A stretch of DNA of 64,000 nucleotides from Sipunculus nudus (GCA_026874595.1 CM049310.1:20002058-20066057), one strand, 5' to 3'; positions 1-12,630 are shown, numbered from the stretch's first letter. Numbers and translations are program-made. Notes: generated by a model not told the origin, from the letters alone.

Positions 1-1160
1 ATTTGCCAATTACCTTAAGAATAATGTTCCAATTTTAAGCCTTACCATGATGACTTCAAAAATCTTACCAGGTCAAACCTCCCGAGTACAGATGGCAGAT
101 TTATATGGCAGTTCATCAAAACTTACAGCATATAACGTACTCCATGTGCCAGAAGTACGGACATAGAGATACACACATGCTCATATAACGATGCATGGAT
201 CCGCCATGTAGGCATATATGAACCTATAACATTTAAAGGCGCCGCTGAGACGCATTTATATAAACTATAACTACTACAAAACAGTGGCCTTGAAGCAGAT
301 TAAGAGTGAGAGGGGTTGATAAAGCAATGTCAGAAACCGGAGTCCTCATAAACACAACAACCAAGGAAGATTGTAAGACAGGCAAGCCGCCAACACACAA
401 ATATTGTACTGATAAATACCTATCATATATTCAACGCAGAATCAGAAATATATATAGGAACAGTTAACATTCGACATTTTCTGTTAAACTACGTTCAATA
501 AAAAATATAATGATAATCAAAAGTGTAGTTGCTCTGTGACACAGGTGTTCCCGTGATAAAGCCAGTTAATAAAATATCTGATAAAACATAAAACAACAAG
601 AACTGATTCATGATGTACAGCGGGGAAAAACAATAAAATCTAACAGTAAATAATCGTGGTGACTCGGAGTCCTGGTAGACTATTATGTTATTATCTATAT
701 ATCTGATATTATTATAAGTGAAGCTTGTAGTGGAACCAGTAAAAGGTTTACAGTTTCATCTCCTCCAAGGTTCTTTTCATTTAAGGGCATGACATTTGAC
801 GTCCTCTCATCTGTAGCCGGTGCTGAAGTATTTCCGAATTTTACATTTAGACAGTTTATTCAACCCGTACTTGACATTTTGGCATTCATAAATATTTTGC
901 AGCCAATTTGTGAACTAGGAAGGCGTCAGCTTCCCACCAACCGATCGTAATCAATCCCCAGTGTTATGGTATAAGGATTGCAATAATTCACAAACTGTAT
1001 TATACATCTGTAAACTCCCTTTTTATGTATTCTTGATACCTTTATTGAACAACATGGCTTGTAAGACTTTTGTCAGTGTCAAAGAAGCGTATTAATAACT
1101 GCACGATACAAAAAGACGCATATATTTCTGAATTGGTGATGCTGCATTGCTGTAGCATTC
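1..1160. other. No gene recognised
   Basis: AT-rich sequence with no long reading frame, RNA gene or repeat that I can support. If the weak minus-strand first-exon candidate just to the right is real, this would be its first intron. Confidence 0.4.
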
Positions 1161-1161
1161 T

Positions 1162-1347
1162 TTAATCAACGTTGTGAATTATTTTATACAAAAGGAAACA
1201 TTGCTGATAAAATAGAATAACTCCATGCATAGATTGATTCATGTGCATGTACAGCATTTTAGTCACCACATATCGTTCTTCGAGGCCTGGCGTTATGCTT
1301 AGAAAAGTATTGTAATCAGCCGACAGAGAGCGCTCTTCATCAGCCAT
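1162..1347 (-). other. Weak candidate first coding exon
   Basis: A minus-strand frame opens at an ATG in good context (A at -3, G at +4) with an acidic N-terminus beginning MADEERSLSADYNTF. About 75 bases upstream is a TATATA box (1422-1429), and the 5' leader between them holds a GCCGCC run. A possible splice donor (GTGACT) falls at 1266-1261, after about 27 codons. No later exon could be found to the left and the protein is not recognised. It may be a real first exon of a gene leaving the window or a chance frame. Confidence 0.2.
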
Positions 1348-1658
1348 GTATTATTAAAATGACTGTAATGAAAATTAAACAAGCCGCCGCCGCTATGTGG
1401 GCATATTCCTATGTTCAATCGTATATAAGCGACGTTACATAGATACAGGTGCTGCCATCTTTTGACTTTATTGTTACTATGTCAATAAATTGTAGAAAAC
1501 GATTATAATAGGAGGACCGGTATCCTGACTGGATCATTCACTAAGGGCGGGTGCAGTGACTAAACAACAAGGGGACATACATTAACAGAGGGTCACACTT
1601 TGCAATAAAGTAAAAAAGATGCACCAAGGGCTAGTGTATCCATGGTTTTAAGTTGTCA

Positions 1659-2117
1659 CTATTTTTTGTTTCTTCCTCTGATAATTGTCAGCGGTTTGCA
1701 AATAATCACCAGTACAATATGACAGTTTATTTTCAATAAGCTATTCCAACAACATTCACCTGAGGATCGGGTCGCTCCCGTGAAACAGACTGTAGTTAAT
1801 TTAGAGTGTTGTTTTTCTTCAGTGTCCTGATCAAGTGACGGCTTTTCTGTCATAATTGGTACAGCCTGTTCTTTATCAGGTGCAACATCATTGCCTAGTA
1901 GCAACTGAATTCCCTTAAAGAATAAAGTAGTTCTTATGCCCATAGTAATATTCCCAGAAATCAAATCTGACTTTAAATGGATACTGTGAAGCGGAACTGA
2001 AGTGTGCCTGTCTGAAAACACACCATTAATAAGTGCATGTGCACCAGTAAAGGACCTATTAGAAAATGGCAAAGTGTTTGCTAACATGAGAGTCTGGCCT
2101 GAACCAGTGTCCCTCAA
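1659..2117 (-). pseudogene. Retropepsin (protease) remnant of Ty3/Gypsy-class element
   Basis: This frame encodes an aspartic protease of retrotransposon type. The catalytic motif DTG is seen in RDTGSGQTLML, and a conserved downstream block LLLGND matches the protease end of gag-pro regions. It lies directly downstream, on the same strand, of the gag remnant at 3855-2700, so the order LTR, primer-binding site, gag, protease is natural. The frame has no clear start of its own and ends in unrelated sequence near 1659, so the element is truncated here. The integrase and RT that should follow are not found to the left. They occur instead on the other side of the LTR, at 6312-4173. Confidence 0.75.
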
Positions 2118-2699
2118 AATTCTAATAGGGGTAGAATCTGAAAAATCATTTGAAAGTTATACAAAACCATCATGTATGAATGGCTCAAATAACTCCATTT
2201 CAGAGTCAAGAGAGGAATCTACTGTGTTAATACCTCAACCTCATCAAACAAAGAACTGACATTGAAGGTGTCAGTCATAAACTCTGTTTCTGAGTCATCT
2301 AAGGAATCTACATCCTTTTTATCATCAAACTCCTCATGGGTGTCAACAGAGGAATTTTCCTCAGCAGGAACAAACTTCTGTTTGTCATAAGAGGACCTGA
2401 CCTCATTTGAAATACTCTCACAAGAGTCATAAAATGACTTAGCCTTATTTAGAAATACTCCTCGCAGGAGTCTTGAAAGGACCTAGCCTTATTTAATTCC
2501 TCGCAGGAATCCACTGAGGTTTTTACCCCTCAATCTACGGATTCTTCATTGGATTTAGACGGCACTTGAGCCTCCGTAGCATCAAACTCTTTATTTGAGT
2601 CAACAAAGGAGTTGTACCCCTTATTTACATGAAAAGAGCCTGGCTCTTGTACTATGCTATGCATAGATTTTGAAACAAAACCAGAAGATTTGCTATTTG

Positions 2700-3855
2700 G
2701 TTTATTCGCAAGTTTCCAGCAGTCAGATATTAGATTACCTTCCTTCTTGCAGTAATAACAGATTTTCTTTGAAAATGATTGGTCTTTGTTGGACTTAGAC
2801 CCAGTGGACGTGGACTCAGATGTAGCAATGGACTTTGCTGAACTATAAGGACTACTAGTACTGGGTGACTGCGCTTTAAACTTCTTTTGACCATACTAAT
2901 TTACATTCTTGGTTGTGAACGACTGGTTTGATTTTTGCTAGTAAAGGACATTTTGTGTGTTAATGAATAATCATCAGCTAATTGAGCAGCAATGTCAAGT
3001 GTTTCAGGACTTTTCTCATCGAGAAAAAACATTAACATCTGCGTTAATGCAGCGCTTAAATTCATCAAGCAAAATCAACTGGCGCAAATTGTCATAATCT
3101 TTCATTACATTTCAAGAACAACTCCAGCGATCAAACAACTGCTTTCTTGTCCTAGCAAATTCAACGTTGGTCTGATTTTTGCGCTTTTCCCAATTTCTGA
3201 ATTTCTGGCGGTAAGCCTCTGGAACTAACCAATAAGCTTTTAGGATTAACTGTTTTACCAGGTCATGGTCAGCAGCAGCTTCTACTGAAAGCTCTGTATA
3301 AATTTATCTGGCCTTGCCAATCAATACACTTTGTAACAGCATAGTCCAATTTTCCTTAGGCCATTTTAAATTTTCAGCTTCCTTCTCAAAGTGTAAGAAA
3401 TATTTATCAATCTCTTTTTCTTGAAAAGGTGGGAAAAGTCTAATATGTTTAGTAACATCAAAACTGTGAGTTGGGGCAGCACGTAGACTATGTTCTAGTT
3501 TAAGTCATTCTAATTCCAGTCGTTTTAACTCAATTTCTTTTTCTTTTTCAGTCTGTCTCTTTCTAACCGTTCTTCCCTCTCTTTTAATGCTAGCTCATGT
3601 TGCATTTCCAACTTTTTTTAATCCTAATTGCATAGCAAGGCTGTCATTTTTTTATGTTTCAACTTCAGTCTCTTCAATTAACCTTTGCTAACTAGATCTT
3701 GCATGATTTTAGCAATGATATCAGGCTTTCTCAAAGCTTTTTTTCACACTTAGCCCTAAGTGTTGGTCCAAACGCCACAACTGTTCTTTAGACAACTGTT
3801 CAAGTTGATCAGGGTCGGGATCATCAACAAATGTCTCAGGTTTGAAATCTGCCAT
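2700..3855 (-). pseudogene. Decayed gag with mutated zinc knuckle
   Basis: Reading from an ATG at 3855, the frame begins MADFKPETFVDDPDPDQLEQ, a typical short gag N-terminus. Further on, through several stops and frameshifts, come a charged coiled region and then a SCAN-like capsid segment with motifs such as KHIRLFPPF, KEIDKYFLHFEK and PEAYRQKF. A nucleocapsid zinc knuckle lies near 2765-2718 and reads CYYC, then NLISDC. The histidine expected in a CCHC knuckle is replaced by asparagine. The gag start lies about 140 bases downstream of the primer-binding site. Stops and frameshifts show that it is dead. Confidence 0.72.
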
Positions 3856-3997
3856 GTTAAAATGTCAAAACAATAACAAAAATCCACTGAGATAAATCCT
3901 GTAAACAATGTATTGTAAACAATATCTATCCTGTAAACAATGTATGATAAAACAATGTGTCCAGGTCAAGGCCTAATTAATTTGAAAACTATTAAGC

Positions 3998-4016
3998 ATC
4001 CAGACGAGAGCCCCCA
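3998..4016 (-). other. Retrotransposon primer-binding site (tRNA-Pro-like)
   Basis: On the minus strand, just inside the LTR end, the sequence reads TGGGGGCTCTCGTCTGGAT. It closely resembles the complement of the tRNA-Pro 3' end used as primer by many LTR elements, with a 2-base insertion. It lies between the LTR end (4023) and gag (3855), as expected. Confidence 0.65.
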
Positions 4017-4022
4017 ATTTTA

Positions 4023-4172
4023 TGTTACGGAACCTAATATAAACAGACTACTTATACGTGATGAACACAAATTTTGTAATGGAGATAAAAAAAATCAGAT
4101 TCTGTAACACTAGGCAGCGTGAAATTTCTAGGGGAATGAATAAAAAAGTCAGTGTTTTTTTGTTCTCTTGTC
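4023..4172 (-). mobile_element. 3' part of an LTR, minus orientation
   Basis: About 150 bases that are nearly the exact inverse of 6870-6993. On the minus strand it ends in CCGTAACA, complementary to the TGTTACGG expected at an LTR start. It is followed by a primer-binding site and gag, so it is the 3' end of a 5' LTR. Its upstream part is missing: at about 4172 it joins the RT thumb region directly. This junction marks a deletion or recombination between two element copies. Confidence 0.7.
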
Positions 4173-6312
4173 TAGGAAATGCAGAAATAGCATTTATCAT
4201 AGCATCAGCAGGTTTTACCTGACCCTGCCCTACAATATGATCCAAAAATGTTACTTGTGCATGACAAAACTCAGATTTCACTAAGTTGACGGTCAGACGT
4301 GCTTCCTTGAGTCTTTCGAAGAGGTCGCGAAGAATTTGCAGATGTTTCTCTCAGGTGTCGCTGTACACGATGAAGTCTTCAATATATACGTCGCAGCCCT
4401 GAATGTCCTTGACAACCATATGGATGAGGCGCTGGAACGTGGCTGGCGAGTTCTTCATGCCAAAATGGCACAACTTTATACTCGTACAGTCCTTGCGGCG
4501 TCACAAACGCCGACACTTCTTTCGCTCGTTCTGTCAGCGGTACTTGCCAGAATCCTCTTAGCAAGTCAAACTTGGAGACATATCTGGAGCTACCGACTCT
4601 ATCAATACAATCATCGATCCTCGGAATCGGGAACGTGTCAGTCTTGGAGACAGAGTTCAGTTTTCGATAATCTGTGCACATACGGTATCTTCCATCAGGT
4701 TTTGGCACAAGAATACATGGTGAACTCCAGTAACTGTTACTAGGTTTAATAAAATCATTGTCCAGCAAATATTGAATCTCATCCTGTAGATACATTTGCT
4801 TTTCTGGATTCAGTCTATATGAATGTTGCTTGACTGCGCTTGCCTCGCCAACATCGACGTCATGGCACAACATGTTAGTTTGCGTTGGAATGTCACTAAA
4901 CAAATGTTCATAATTCCGCAGCAGGTTCTTAAGGTCTTGTTGTTCTTGTGCGGTTAGGTGTGACAGTTTGGCATCCAGGTTTTTAAGCACGTCTGAGCTT
5001 TTAATGGTAATGTACCACACTGAATGTCTACATCACACTTACAATCAGTATCTACTTTAACTGGGTCAGGGTCAGTTTTTACACAATTAACAGCAGTAAC
5101 ATTTTGTACAACATCTGATGTGCTATTTCTGTCATAATATGGTTTCAACATGTTAACATGGCACAGTTGTTTCTTCTTACGTCTATCTGGTGTCAACAGT
5201 ATGTAATTTAATTCACTGACTTTCTTGTCAACAATGTTTGGACCAAAATACCTAGCTTGCAGAGGTCTGCCAGGGATGGGAAGTAAGGCAAGGACCTTTT
5301 CACCAGGCTCAAACGTCCTACTTACAGTGTGCTTGTCATACTTTTTTCATTTTACTTTGTGCAGATTTTAGATTTGACTTTGCAATCTCACAAGCGCTGT
5401 GTAGTTTAGTGCGAAAGTCTTAGACATACTACAGTAAACTAGGAGAATCAGGATTTTCACACGAGTTTTTCTTTAAGCAGTTTCAATGGACCTCAAACGG
5501 AGTGTCCAAAAACTAGTTCAAAGGGACTGATACCCAAGGACTCTTGAAAGGATTCTCTGACAGCAAACAGCAATAGGTGGATTCCTTCATTCCAGTCTTT
5601 CTGTGTGTCATAGCAATAAGTCCTGATCATGTTTTTTTAATGTCTGGTGAAAACCCTCGAGGGCGCCCTGACTTTCAGAATGGTATGGCGAAGAGCTGTA
5701 CTGTTTTATACCTAGCTCAAGCATAACTTGTTGGAATAAGCCAGACATAAAATTAGACCCTTGGTCAGACTAGACGGATTTTGGTAATCCAAAAGAGCTT
5801 TGACAACTCTTTTGGCATTAATTTTGCGCAATGGTATTGCCTCAGGGAACCTGGTAGTTGCGCACATGATTGTCAGCAGGTATTCATGTCCAGATTTTGT
5901 TTTTGGCAGTGGTCCAACACAATCAACAATAATCCTACTGAATGGTTTCTCGAAAGCAGGAATAGGCCTAAGTGGGGCCTATTGGAGGGTTCTGATTCGG
6001 CTTGCCTACCATCTGGCATGTATGGCATGATTTACAATATTGTACAACATCTTTCCTGAGGTAAGGCTAATAGAAGTGTGTACTATTTTTCTGATAAGTT
6101 TTATTTATACCTAAATAACCAGACAAAGGGGCCTCATGTGCCATGCTTAGAACTTCAATGCGAAAGCTTTTGGGCATTACTATTTGATGGCCCACTCATC
6201 ATCAGCGCATACATCAGGTGGTCGCCATTTACGCATAAGCACTCCTGTTGTGACATCCTCGCCGAGCCGTTTGTTACATTCTATGTTTAATCCGTACTGC
6301 TTGATCTCTCGT
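4173..6312 (-). pseudogene. Ty3/Gypsy-class pol fragment with integrase upstream of RT
   Basis: Reading down the minus strand, integrase comes first. Near 6040 is a zinc-binding CKSCHTC motif, with the second histidine of the HHCC finger replaced by tyrosine (GYLG). A catalytic-core block DCVGPLPKTKSGHEYLL lies near 5930, a second-aspartate block SDQGSNF near 5760, and a C-terminal RRKKKQLCHVNMLKPYY block near 5150. Reverse transcriptase follows at 5020-4176, with WSSPCILVPKPDGRYR, SKFDLLRGFWQVPL and VTFLDHIVGQGQVKP. The YIDD region is broken by a frameshift, and RNase H is missing because the fragment ends at the LTR piece. Order IN-RT with a Gypsy-type RT is the arrangement described for Gmr1-like elements. 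Many stops and shifts make it inactive. Confidence 0.85.
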
Positions 6313-6993
6313 TGTCATGTTAGCCTTGGGTTTTTACGCCTGGCCGAGGTCACGTGATGACCCTGGTATGTAGAGATACACAGCGATGTTTTCAAGAGAA
6401 TTCCTGAAACGCGTGTTTACTGTGTTATGTGGGATCCTTAAGACTGTTCGAGAAGTGGAATTTTCTCGGCTTGAGGTGTAAAGGTATATAAAGGGGGCAG
6501 AGAGCAGCAGAGCAGATTCCAGCGGACGCAGAAGCGTGTGTCAGTTTCTGGGACCTTATCCGACGTGTGCGGCAATTATAGATTTTCTTCAGAGGTTCTC
6601 CTGGATTTTGTGCATTTGGACTTCAGTTTACTTTCTGGGTTGTTGCAAGAACTTTCCACTGGACTGTCATTCTCCGGCAGTTTACATTTAAAGGACTTAG
6701 CGTTATGATGGTGTTGGTATCCAGGTACTGTACACATTGTTTTTCTATGTGATTGTATTGACTTGTTGTTATACCGCTGTTTTACTGTATAATTGTATTG
6801 ATTAAGTGTATTGTATTGTTAGGGTTGTTTTAAGAATAAATTATAGTTAAAAAAATTTGTTTATCAAAAAACGACTGACTCCTTTATTCATTCCTCTAGA
6901 CATTTCACGCTGCCTAGTGTTACAGAATCTGATTTTTTGTTATCTCCGTTACAGAATTTGTGTTCATCACACATACGTGATCTGTTTATATTA
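6313..6993 (+). mobile_element. LTR (5'-truncated), plus orientation
   Basis: This segment has the parts of an LTR: a TATA box (TATATAAA, 6485-6492), a 3' AATAAA signal (6835-6840), and a last 120 bases matching the LTR end at 4023-4172 in inverse orientation. A primer-binding-like GGCTCGTCCGGGAT follows at 6994-7007. The LTR lacks the expected TGTTACGG start and lies head to head with the minus-strand pol fragment, so this is a rearranged locus. Boundaries are approximate on the left. Confidence 0.6.
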
Positions 6994-7113
6994 GGCTCGT
7001 CCGGGATGACAGTTAACTTTGTGGCCCAGGTAATAAGCTCACCAGGGTGTGGCTCCTTGGATAATTAGTCTTGTTCTGATAGCAGAACGCTCTTAAGAGG
7101 GGGTGTGTTACGG
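6994..7113 (+). mobile_element. Collapsed LTR-element interior: PBS, polypurine tract, LTR start
   Basis: A primer-binding-like GGCTCGTCCGGGAT (6994-7007) is followed after only about 90 bases by a polypurine tract AAGAGGGGGTG (7095-7105). Then TGTTACGG (7106-7113) matches the start expected of this LTR family. Nearly the whole internal region seems to have been deleted. Confidence 0.45.
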
Positions 7114-7163
7114 GGTGCACATAAAAGCGGACCGAACTGTCTCCCTAGTGAGGTTTGCTTTGC

Positions 7164-7216
7164 TAGCGAAGCGGTTGGTACGCGGGACATGTGTGCCACC
7201 CACATGGGTTCGAATC
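7164..7216 (+). repeat. tRNA-derived pol III promoter (SINE head)
   Basis: A perfect A-box (TAGCGAAGCGG, 7164-7174) and B-box (GTTCGAATC, 7208-7216) are spaced as in a tRNA gene. The flanking bases do not fold into a good acceptor stem and the T-stem has mismatches, so this is a tRNA-derived SINE head or tRNA relic, not a working tRNA. Confidence 0.5.
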
Positions 7217-7395
7217 CGGGATGGGCCCACTGTTTTCCCCTGAAAAATTTGTCTTCGTAACAATATATATAAATAGTATATTATATATATCACAAGATAT
7301 AAAAAAGGTAACAAATACATATTTGGACCGGTCAAAACCGAAAATTAAAAAAAAACCGCTGACTTACTTAAGTAGTTTACACTATTCGACCAATT

Positions 7396-7431
7396 CCAGG
7401 GGTGATTCATTCTCTTGGTGAATGACCCTGG
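7396..7431. repeat. Imperfect hairpin
   Basis: CCAGGGGTGATTCA and TGAATGACCCTGG form a stem of about 13 pairs around a short loop. It may be the end of the adjacent SINE-like unit. No function is assigned. Confidence 0.35.
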
Positions 7432-7439
7432 GCGGTTCC

Positions 7440-10400
7440 TAGCGAGAATTTTGATAATTTTGATGGAAGCTTATAGACGTGAAGATGCCACCCAAGCCGC
7501 GTAGGAATCCACGAGAAATCGCCACCGTTTTACCGTACCGGTGACCGGAGAAAGCTACAACAACTACCAACCACAAAGCCCAAAGCGGGCCACGCCAGGC
7601 CAGTAACCGCAGCATTACTTCCGTCAATCTGGGGTGCTGAACCCGTATCGAACTACCATGAGCGCATTATTAATTTTCTTCATAATCTAAATAAAAAAAC
7701 CCTGCTGAACTGTGGTGATCTCTGTGCAAGAGGCCTCCTGATACAAAGCAGCTTTAATGTAAAATTAACATCACACAGAGGAAATATTTTGCTGCCTTGT
7801 ATATTAAAGGTATTTGAATAATATCCTTGCAATGATCTTTGGAACTAACGGTTTCTAAGAAGCCCAGCCGTTCCAAAATGATGCATGTGGACTGAGAGGA
7901 CCCCTAGGCTGACATTAAACGGATACGATTTATTTTCCCATAATAGAAATATAAATGAAGGTACTTTGTGGAAATTGAAACAGCTGGCATAGTATTTATG
8001 AAAAATTAACCACATACTGCATTACATATACCCCATTATATCCAAGAGGTATTAGCCTTTGGCCAATTATTTATAAGTCGGGTGCGTTTGGTAAATTGGA
8101 AGTAAATTCCTCCTCCTTCCTGCTCTCAGTTATTTGGTCCTTAGGAATTGCTGTAAAGTACTTACCTCCTCGCAGTGTAACTTATAAGTATTACCTGTTC
8201 CATTTGATATGAAAAAAATGAGCATTAAAAAGAAAGAGAAAATAGCAAAACTATCAAATTATTTAAGGGAATAAAAGTTTAATTGATTGGTATTTTGTAA
8301 TCATAATACAGATCGTTACCGACACCACCTCAATGCAGAACTGTTGTGAATGCAGACGAGACGACTAAAACCACAACGATGTTTTTGTGTGAAAAGAACA
8401 GCCAGCAACCCACGCTGATCCCAAAGGAACTTTATAAGTCAAGCACACACATGCAGTTTTCTATGAGGGGAATTCACACTTTGATGACGAAACACTAATC
8501 CCGACAATATGATTTACAACAAGAACTTAAATCTGCAACTTCTATTGCAACATTATGTTTACCAACAATGAACAGTTACAAGTTAATATTACCAAGGTAG
8601 AACGCTAGATGGCATTACTGTGTTATGTAGAGATATTTCACTTGTTTTTCCATTGGTTTTGGGTTATACTTATGAATTTCTTCTACAGGTAAAAATAAAA
8701 AAAAACACACCATTTTGAGTTTACATAGATCTGTCAGATTTTAGAATAATTATCAATAATATGCCGAAACTGATCATACTGCCGGCTTTTGGGATAAGTG
8801 CTTAACTTAAGACACGGTGAGTTGTTTGGCTACTAAGCGTCGGTGCTTAGCTTCAGCCATATTCCTAATAAGCATGGACTCAAGCTTCTAAATGAGTGAC
8901 TTGCTCAATGCCATACAGAGGAAGCTGGTCATAACCAGACCTTAGCCCTTATTTATAAGACTCCACAGTTTTTACCCAAAACTCTTGATCTCTTGCCTTT
9001 GTCTATGCACATATTGCTGTATTGAAATGTTCAATACCAATTAATATAAGAACAATAACAGTACTCTCGGGCTCTTCATAATACAGAATTATAAGTGAGG
9101 AAGGAATCTAAGACAAGTGACCTGGCCTGTCAACTTAAGTTAGAAACAGTGACCATTTGTCAGTTACTAATAAAAAATGACCCTCATATTTTTGAGGAAA
9201 TAGAGACCACGTTTAAAAAGCGTTTTTAGGGATATCCGCGGCCCGTTAAGTCTTCAGGTGATTTTTTTACGCCGAAAGTTATGAAAACTGTGCGGAGGTG
9301 TCCTTGCGACCTGTGGTTTCGATTACACGAAATGTTAATAGCATGTTCAAATTATTTCAACACATCGCGTCTTTATCCACTTTCTAACGCGAGCAAACTG
9401 ACCGAACTGACTTAGTCTGAGGACTCCAGTCTGAGGATTTCCGGTACCCCTCTGTCAGCTTGTTTGGTTACTGACTCTACAATGCTCTTTGAGCCTGTTT
9501 CTGAAAAGAGCCGAAACACGGAACGGTAACGTGGAAAACGCATGACACGGGTATTTAACAAGGATTGGACTCAACACGGATAAGATTGGCCGTGAGTGCA
9601 TGTGAGAGCCCGAAGTAATCTTGAACAAGGGGACTGATAAGAGCCTTGTTTCGTTCCTGTTTTCTGTTTTTATTTACGGTGAAAAAAATTGTGAATTATG
9701 GGATTCGTAATATCTTTACATGCAGACCCAATAGGGTCTTCGTTGGGTTAACCTTTTCTTTCGCTTTACTTCATCAGTATCAACGATGAATCTTTTGTTT
9801 TAAAGACAAACACCAGTATTTTTTCAAGTGATCGTGTAGGGTGGTAATAATAACGGCATTTTTTTATTCTATATCCAAATGCATTTTTGGTATTGGTTCC
9901 AATTAATGAACTCTGATGGTGTTTTAGAAATAGATTCAAAACCGTTCTTGATTCAGTTATACCTTATGAAAATTATTTCTAATCAGAGAAACAAGCAGGT
10001 GAAACATAATCTTGCTTTCTGTTTTCAAGAGTAACTTGAGAGTGTTATATACCTGAAGAAAAGGGAGAAAACCCCTAATGTGTCACATATTGCCTACAGA
10101 GGATGTTCGGATTTGAAAAAGGTGTTTATAAAAAAATTACCTTTCATTCACACAAATTTTTTTTCTGAATGAAAATAAAACAATAAGAAGAATAAAATTA
10201 ATGAATGTGAAAGTTGTTTAATATTCTATGTTTTATCGTTTCAATAGTGACTCCTGGGCCATGTACAATAACAGAGGAAGACATTATATCTGGAACAGCT
10301 ACAAGGAAGTCCCCAACCGCCAGCTGGTTCAACGCATGGTTTCGAGCTTGTTTTCTCCCTCTTAGTGACTGGAACTTAATTGGCTTAATTAACTTAAATG

Positions 10401-12600
10401 CTCATTCTGTCATCTCGTTAATCTCCAATTTCACTTGCTTGGCTTCAACTCTCTAATAGCTATTACTTTCGGTACAATGAATATATTTCATGATCAAGTA
10501 AAACAAATAATTAGCTAACTATTTAATTTGCAAATAACTAATTTTTAATTGAGTTCTTTACAAATTTGCATGGAAACATATTCGACAACGAATGTACTCG
10601 GGAGCTCCTGAGAAAGATGTCGGTATGGCAACAGGTTTTGTTCCCCAGGGCATCCTCTGTGTCACTTTCGTTATTTTTTGCTTATCCACATCTAATTTAT
10701 CGTCTAATGGAAGTAAATTACTTTAAAAAAAGTTCTCTCACGCCATAATCTTCTGGCCCACGTTTTGACGTGCTTTGAAATATATATTTAATTTCAATTA
10801 GTTTGACTAAATATGTGCAGGTGTTTAAGGGGGTATATTTGTATAATCATTAGTTTTCTGTAAATTTCTTTGTATTTGCGTGTTAGGAGATTTGTGTACA
10901 ATCAATAGTTCCCTCATCTCTTTGTATGTAATTTTTACAGCGTGAATCTTGCTACAGTAGTATGTAAAGATCGTCCGCACAATGACGGCTACAATGGCGT
11001 TTTCATGTTTCCAACTCAACAAGAGTTTGCTGAATAAACATGGCCTCTCTGACCAGTCTGACCTGCTGGACTCCCATATCAGCAAAATGTCAAGTTTCAG
11101 TCGAATTAGGTTCCCACGTTCCAAAAGACCTATTAATGGAACGTTACCAATCCGACATAAAATGGCGATGTCATATTATTTTATTCACCATGGTGACGCG
11201 TAGGCTAAAATATCAATAAAAATAAATACAGTTCATCCATGGCATGGCGGCTCTCAAGTCGCCGATATCACTATGGATAATTTCATCGGGTGTATCTACA
11301 TCAATCGATTATGAGCCAAGCCATTATACGCTACTCAGTCCCAACAGAAATACATCAAATCTCTATAATTTTCTCTACGGGATATGGTGAAACGTTGTTG
11401 TAATATATTCTCTCTGTAAATCAGTTTAACTAGGCCAAGTGGATATATGCCGATCGTTGCAGATGATGTTAAAGTAAATGATTTTATAAGTACAGTAAAC
11501 ATAATTTATTTTCTCAAAAGCACATAGATTAAAAACCAGAAACTGGCAAACATTGCGACCTCACAAAGCAGAAGATTTTGTTGTTTTTAACATTCAGAGT
11601 ATGTGGAAATCTATACATGTATACTGCTAAAGTCATATATATTTATTTCTCCACTTACATACTCGCTGCCTGAACTCTAAACGCTATGTATTTTGCGTTG
11701 ATACAGTTGTTCAAGTGTGATATACTGACGTTTAAATCCAGGACTCTGGGACATGCATTTCATCAGTTAAATAACAAACTGTCACTTGATGTCCATGACA
11801 AATGTAACATTTATAATTAAGATAAACATATATAACACAGCCTGAGTGCACTGCACTTAAAACTGCGCGTTCTTCGTTCTGTATAGCATTATTCTTGTGG
11901 ATTTAAGGTAGCATCCTTGCCGAAATCCCCTTCAATATCAATCAAACAAAAATTCATTTAAATTTAATATCAGATTCATTAAGTATATAACACCTAAACT
12001 TAGTGTAGTGCTCTGCCTGATTGTGTATGTATTTATGAAATTCATATTCATTTTCATATTATATTCTAACATTTATGAAATTCTTAAATTTTTAAAATGA
12101 TGGACGATTTTAAGCAACAAGTAACAGCACATTTGATGGGAAAAATATCAAACTTCATGGCAATATCTCAACACCATTTACTTCTTCTGTCATTATCTTT
12201 TATGTCTAAAAATTAAATGTACCAATTTTTGTTGAATCAAAATTTTTAATTCAATTTTAATGTTTTACGAACAGATAAAGTAATTTGTAATGAAGTTTAA
12301 TATAAGATGTCTAAAAAGTGACTTGCTGTTGGTTGCTTAAAATTGGAAATGTGATAAAATATCAAATAGAAATGAATGGGAATTTTGAAAATACATATCA
12401 TCAGAAATAACTATTTACCAGGTTTTTATAGAGTGTAATTGGCATTTGAAAAAAAAACTTTGGATTAATAGTAAGCTGAGAATTTTTGTAAGGAATGCTA
12501 CCTTAAGTTCACTAACTCTTTTGTAAGCGATTTTAAATTATGCGAAATTTAGGGGCTTTTCTTTACTCACAGGAATAATTGATAAAAGTCGAATAATTCG
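7440..12600. other. Intergenic, no gene recognised
   Basis: AT-rich sequence with only short, unconvincing reading frames, none longer than about 100 codons. I see no RNA gene and no tandem array. A frame at 10982-11203 (plus) and its antisense partner carry no domain I know. Confidence 0.4.
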
Positions 12601-12630
12601 AAACCACTTGGGTAAACTGGGCATGAACAT

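Noticed and set aside
4336-4743. Plus-strand frame of 135 codons
   Set aside because: Antisense shadow of the reverse transcriptase on the minus strand.
7164-7230. Functional tRNA gene
   Set aside because: A and B boxes are perfect, but the acceptor stem and T-stem do not pair properly.
7439-7627. Short frames on both strands (plus MPPKPRRNPREI) as a gag start
   Set aside because: It stops after about 18 codons and no following gag sequence is seen.
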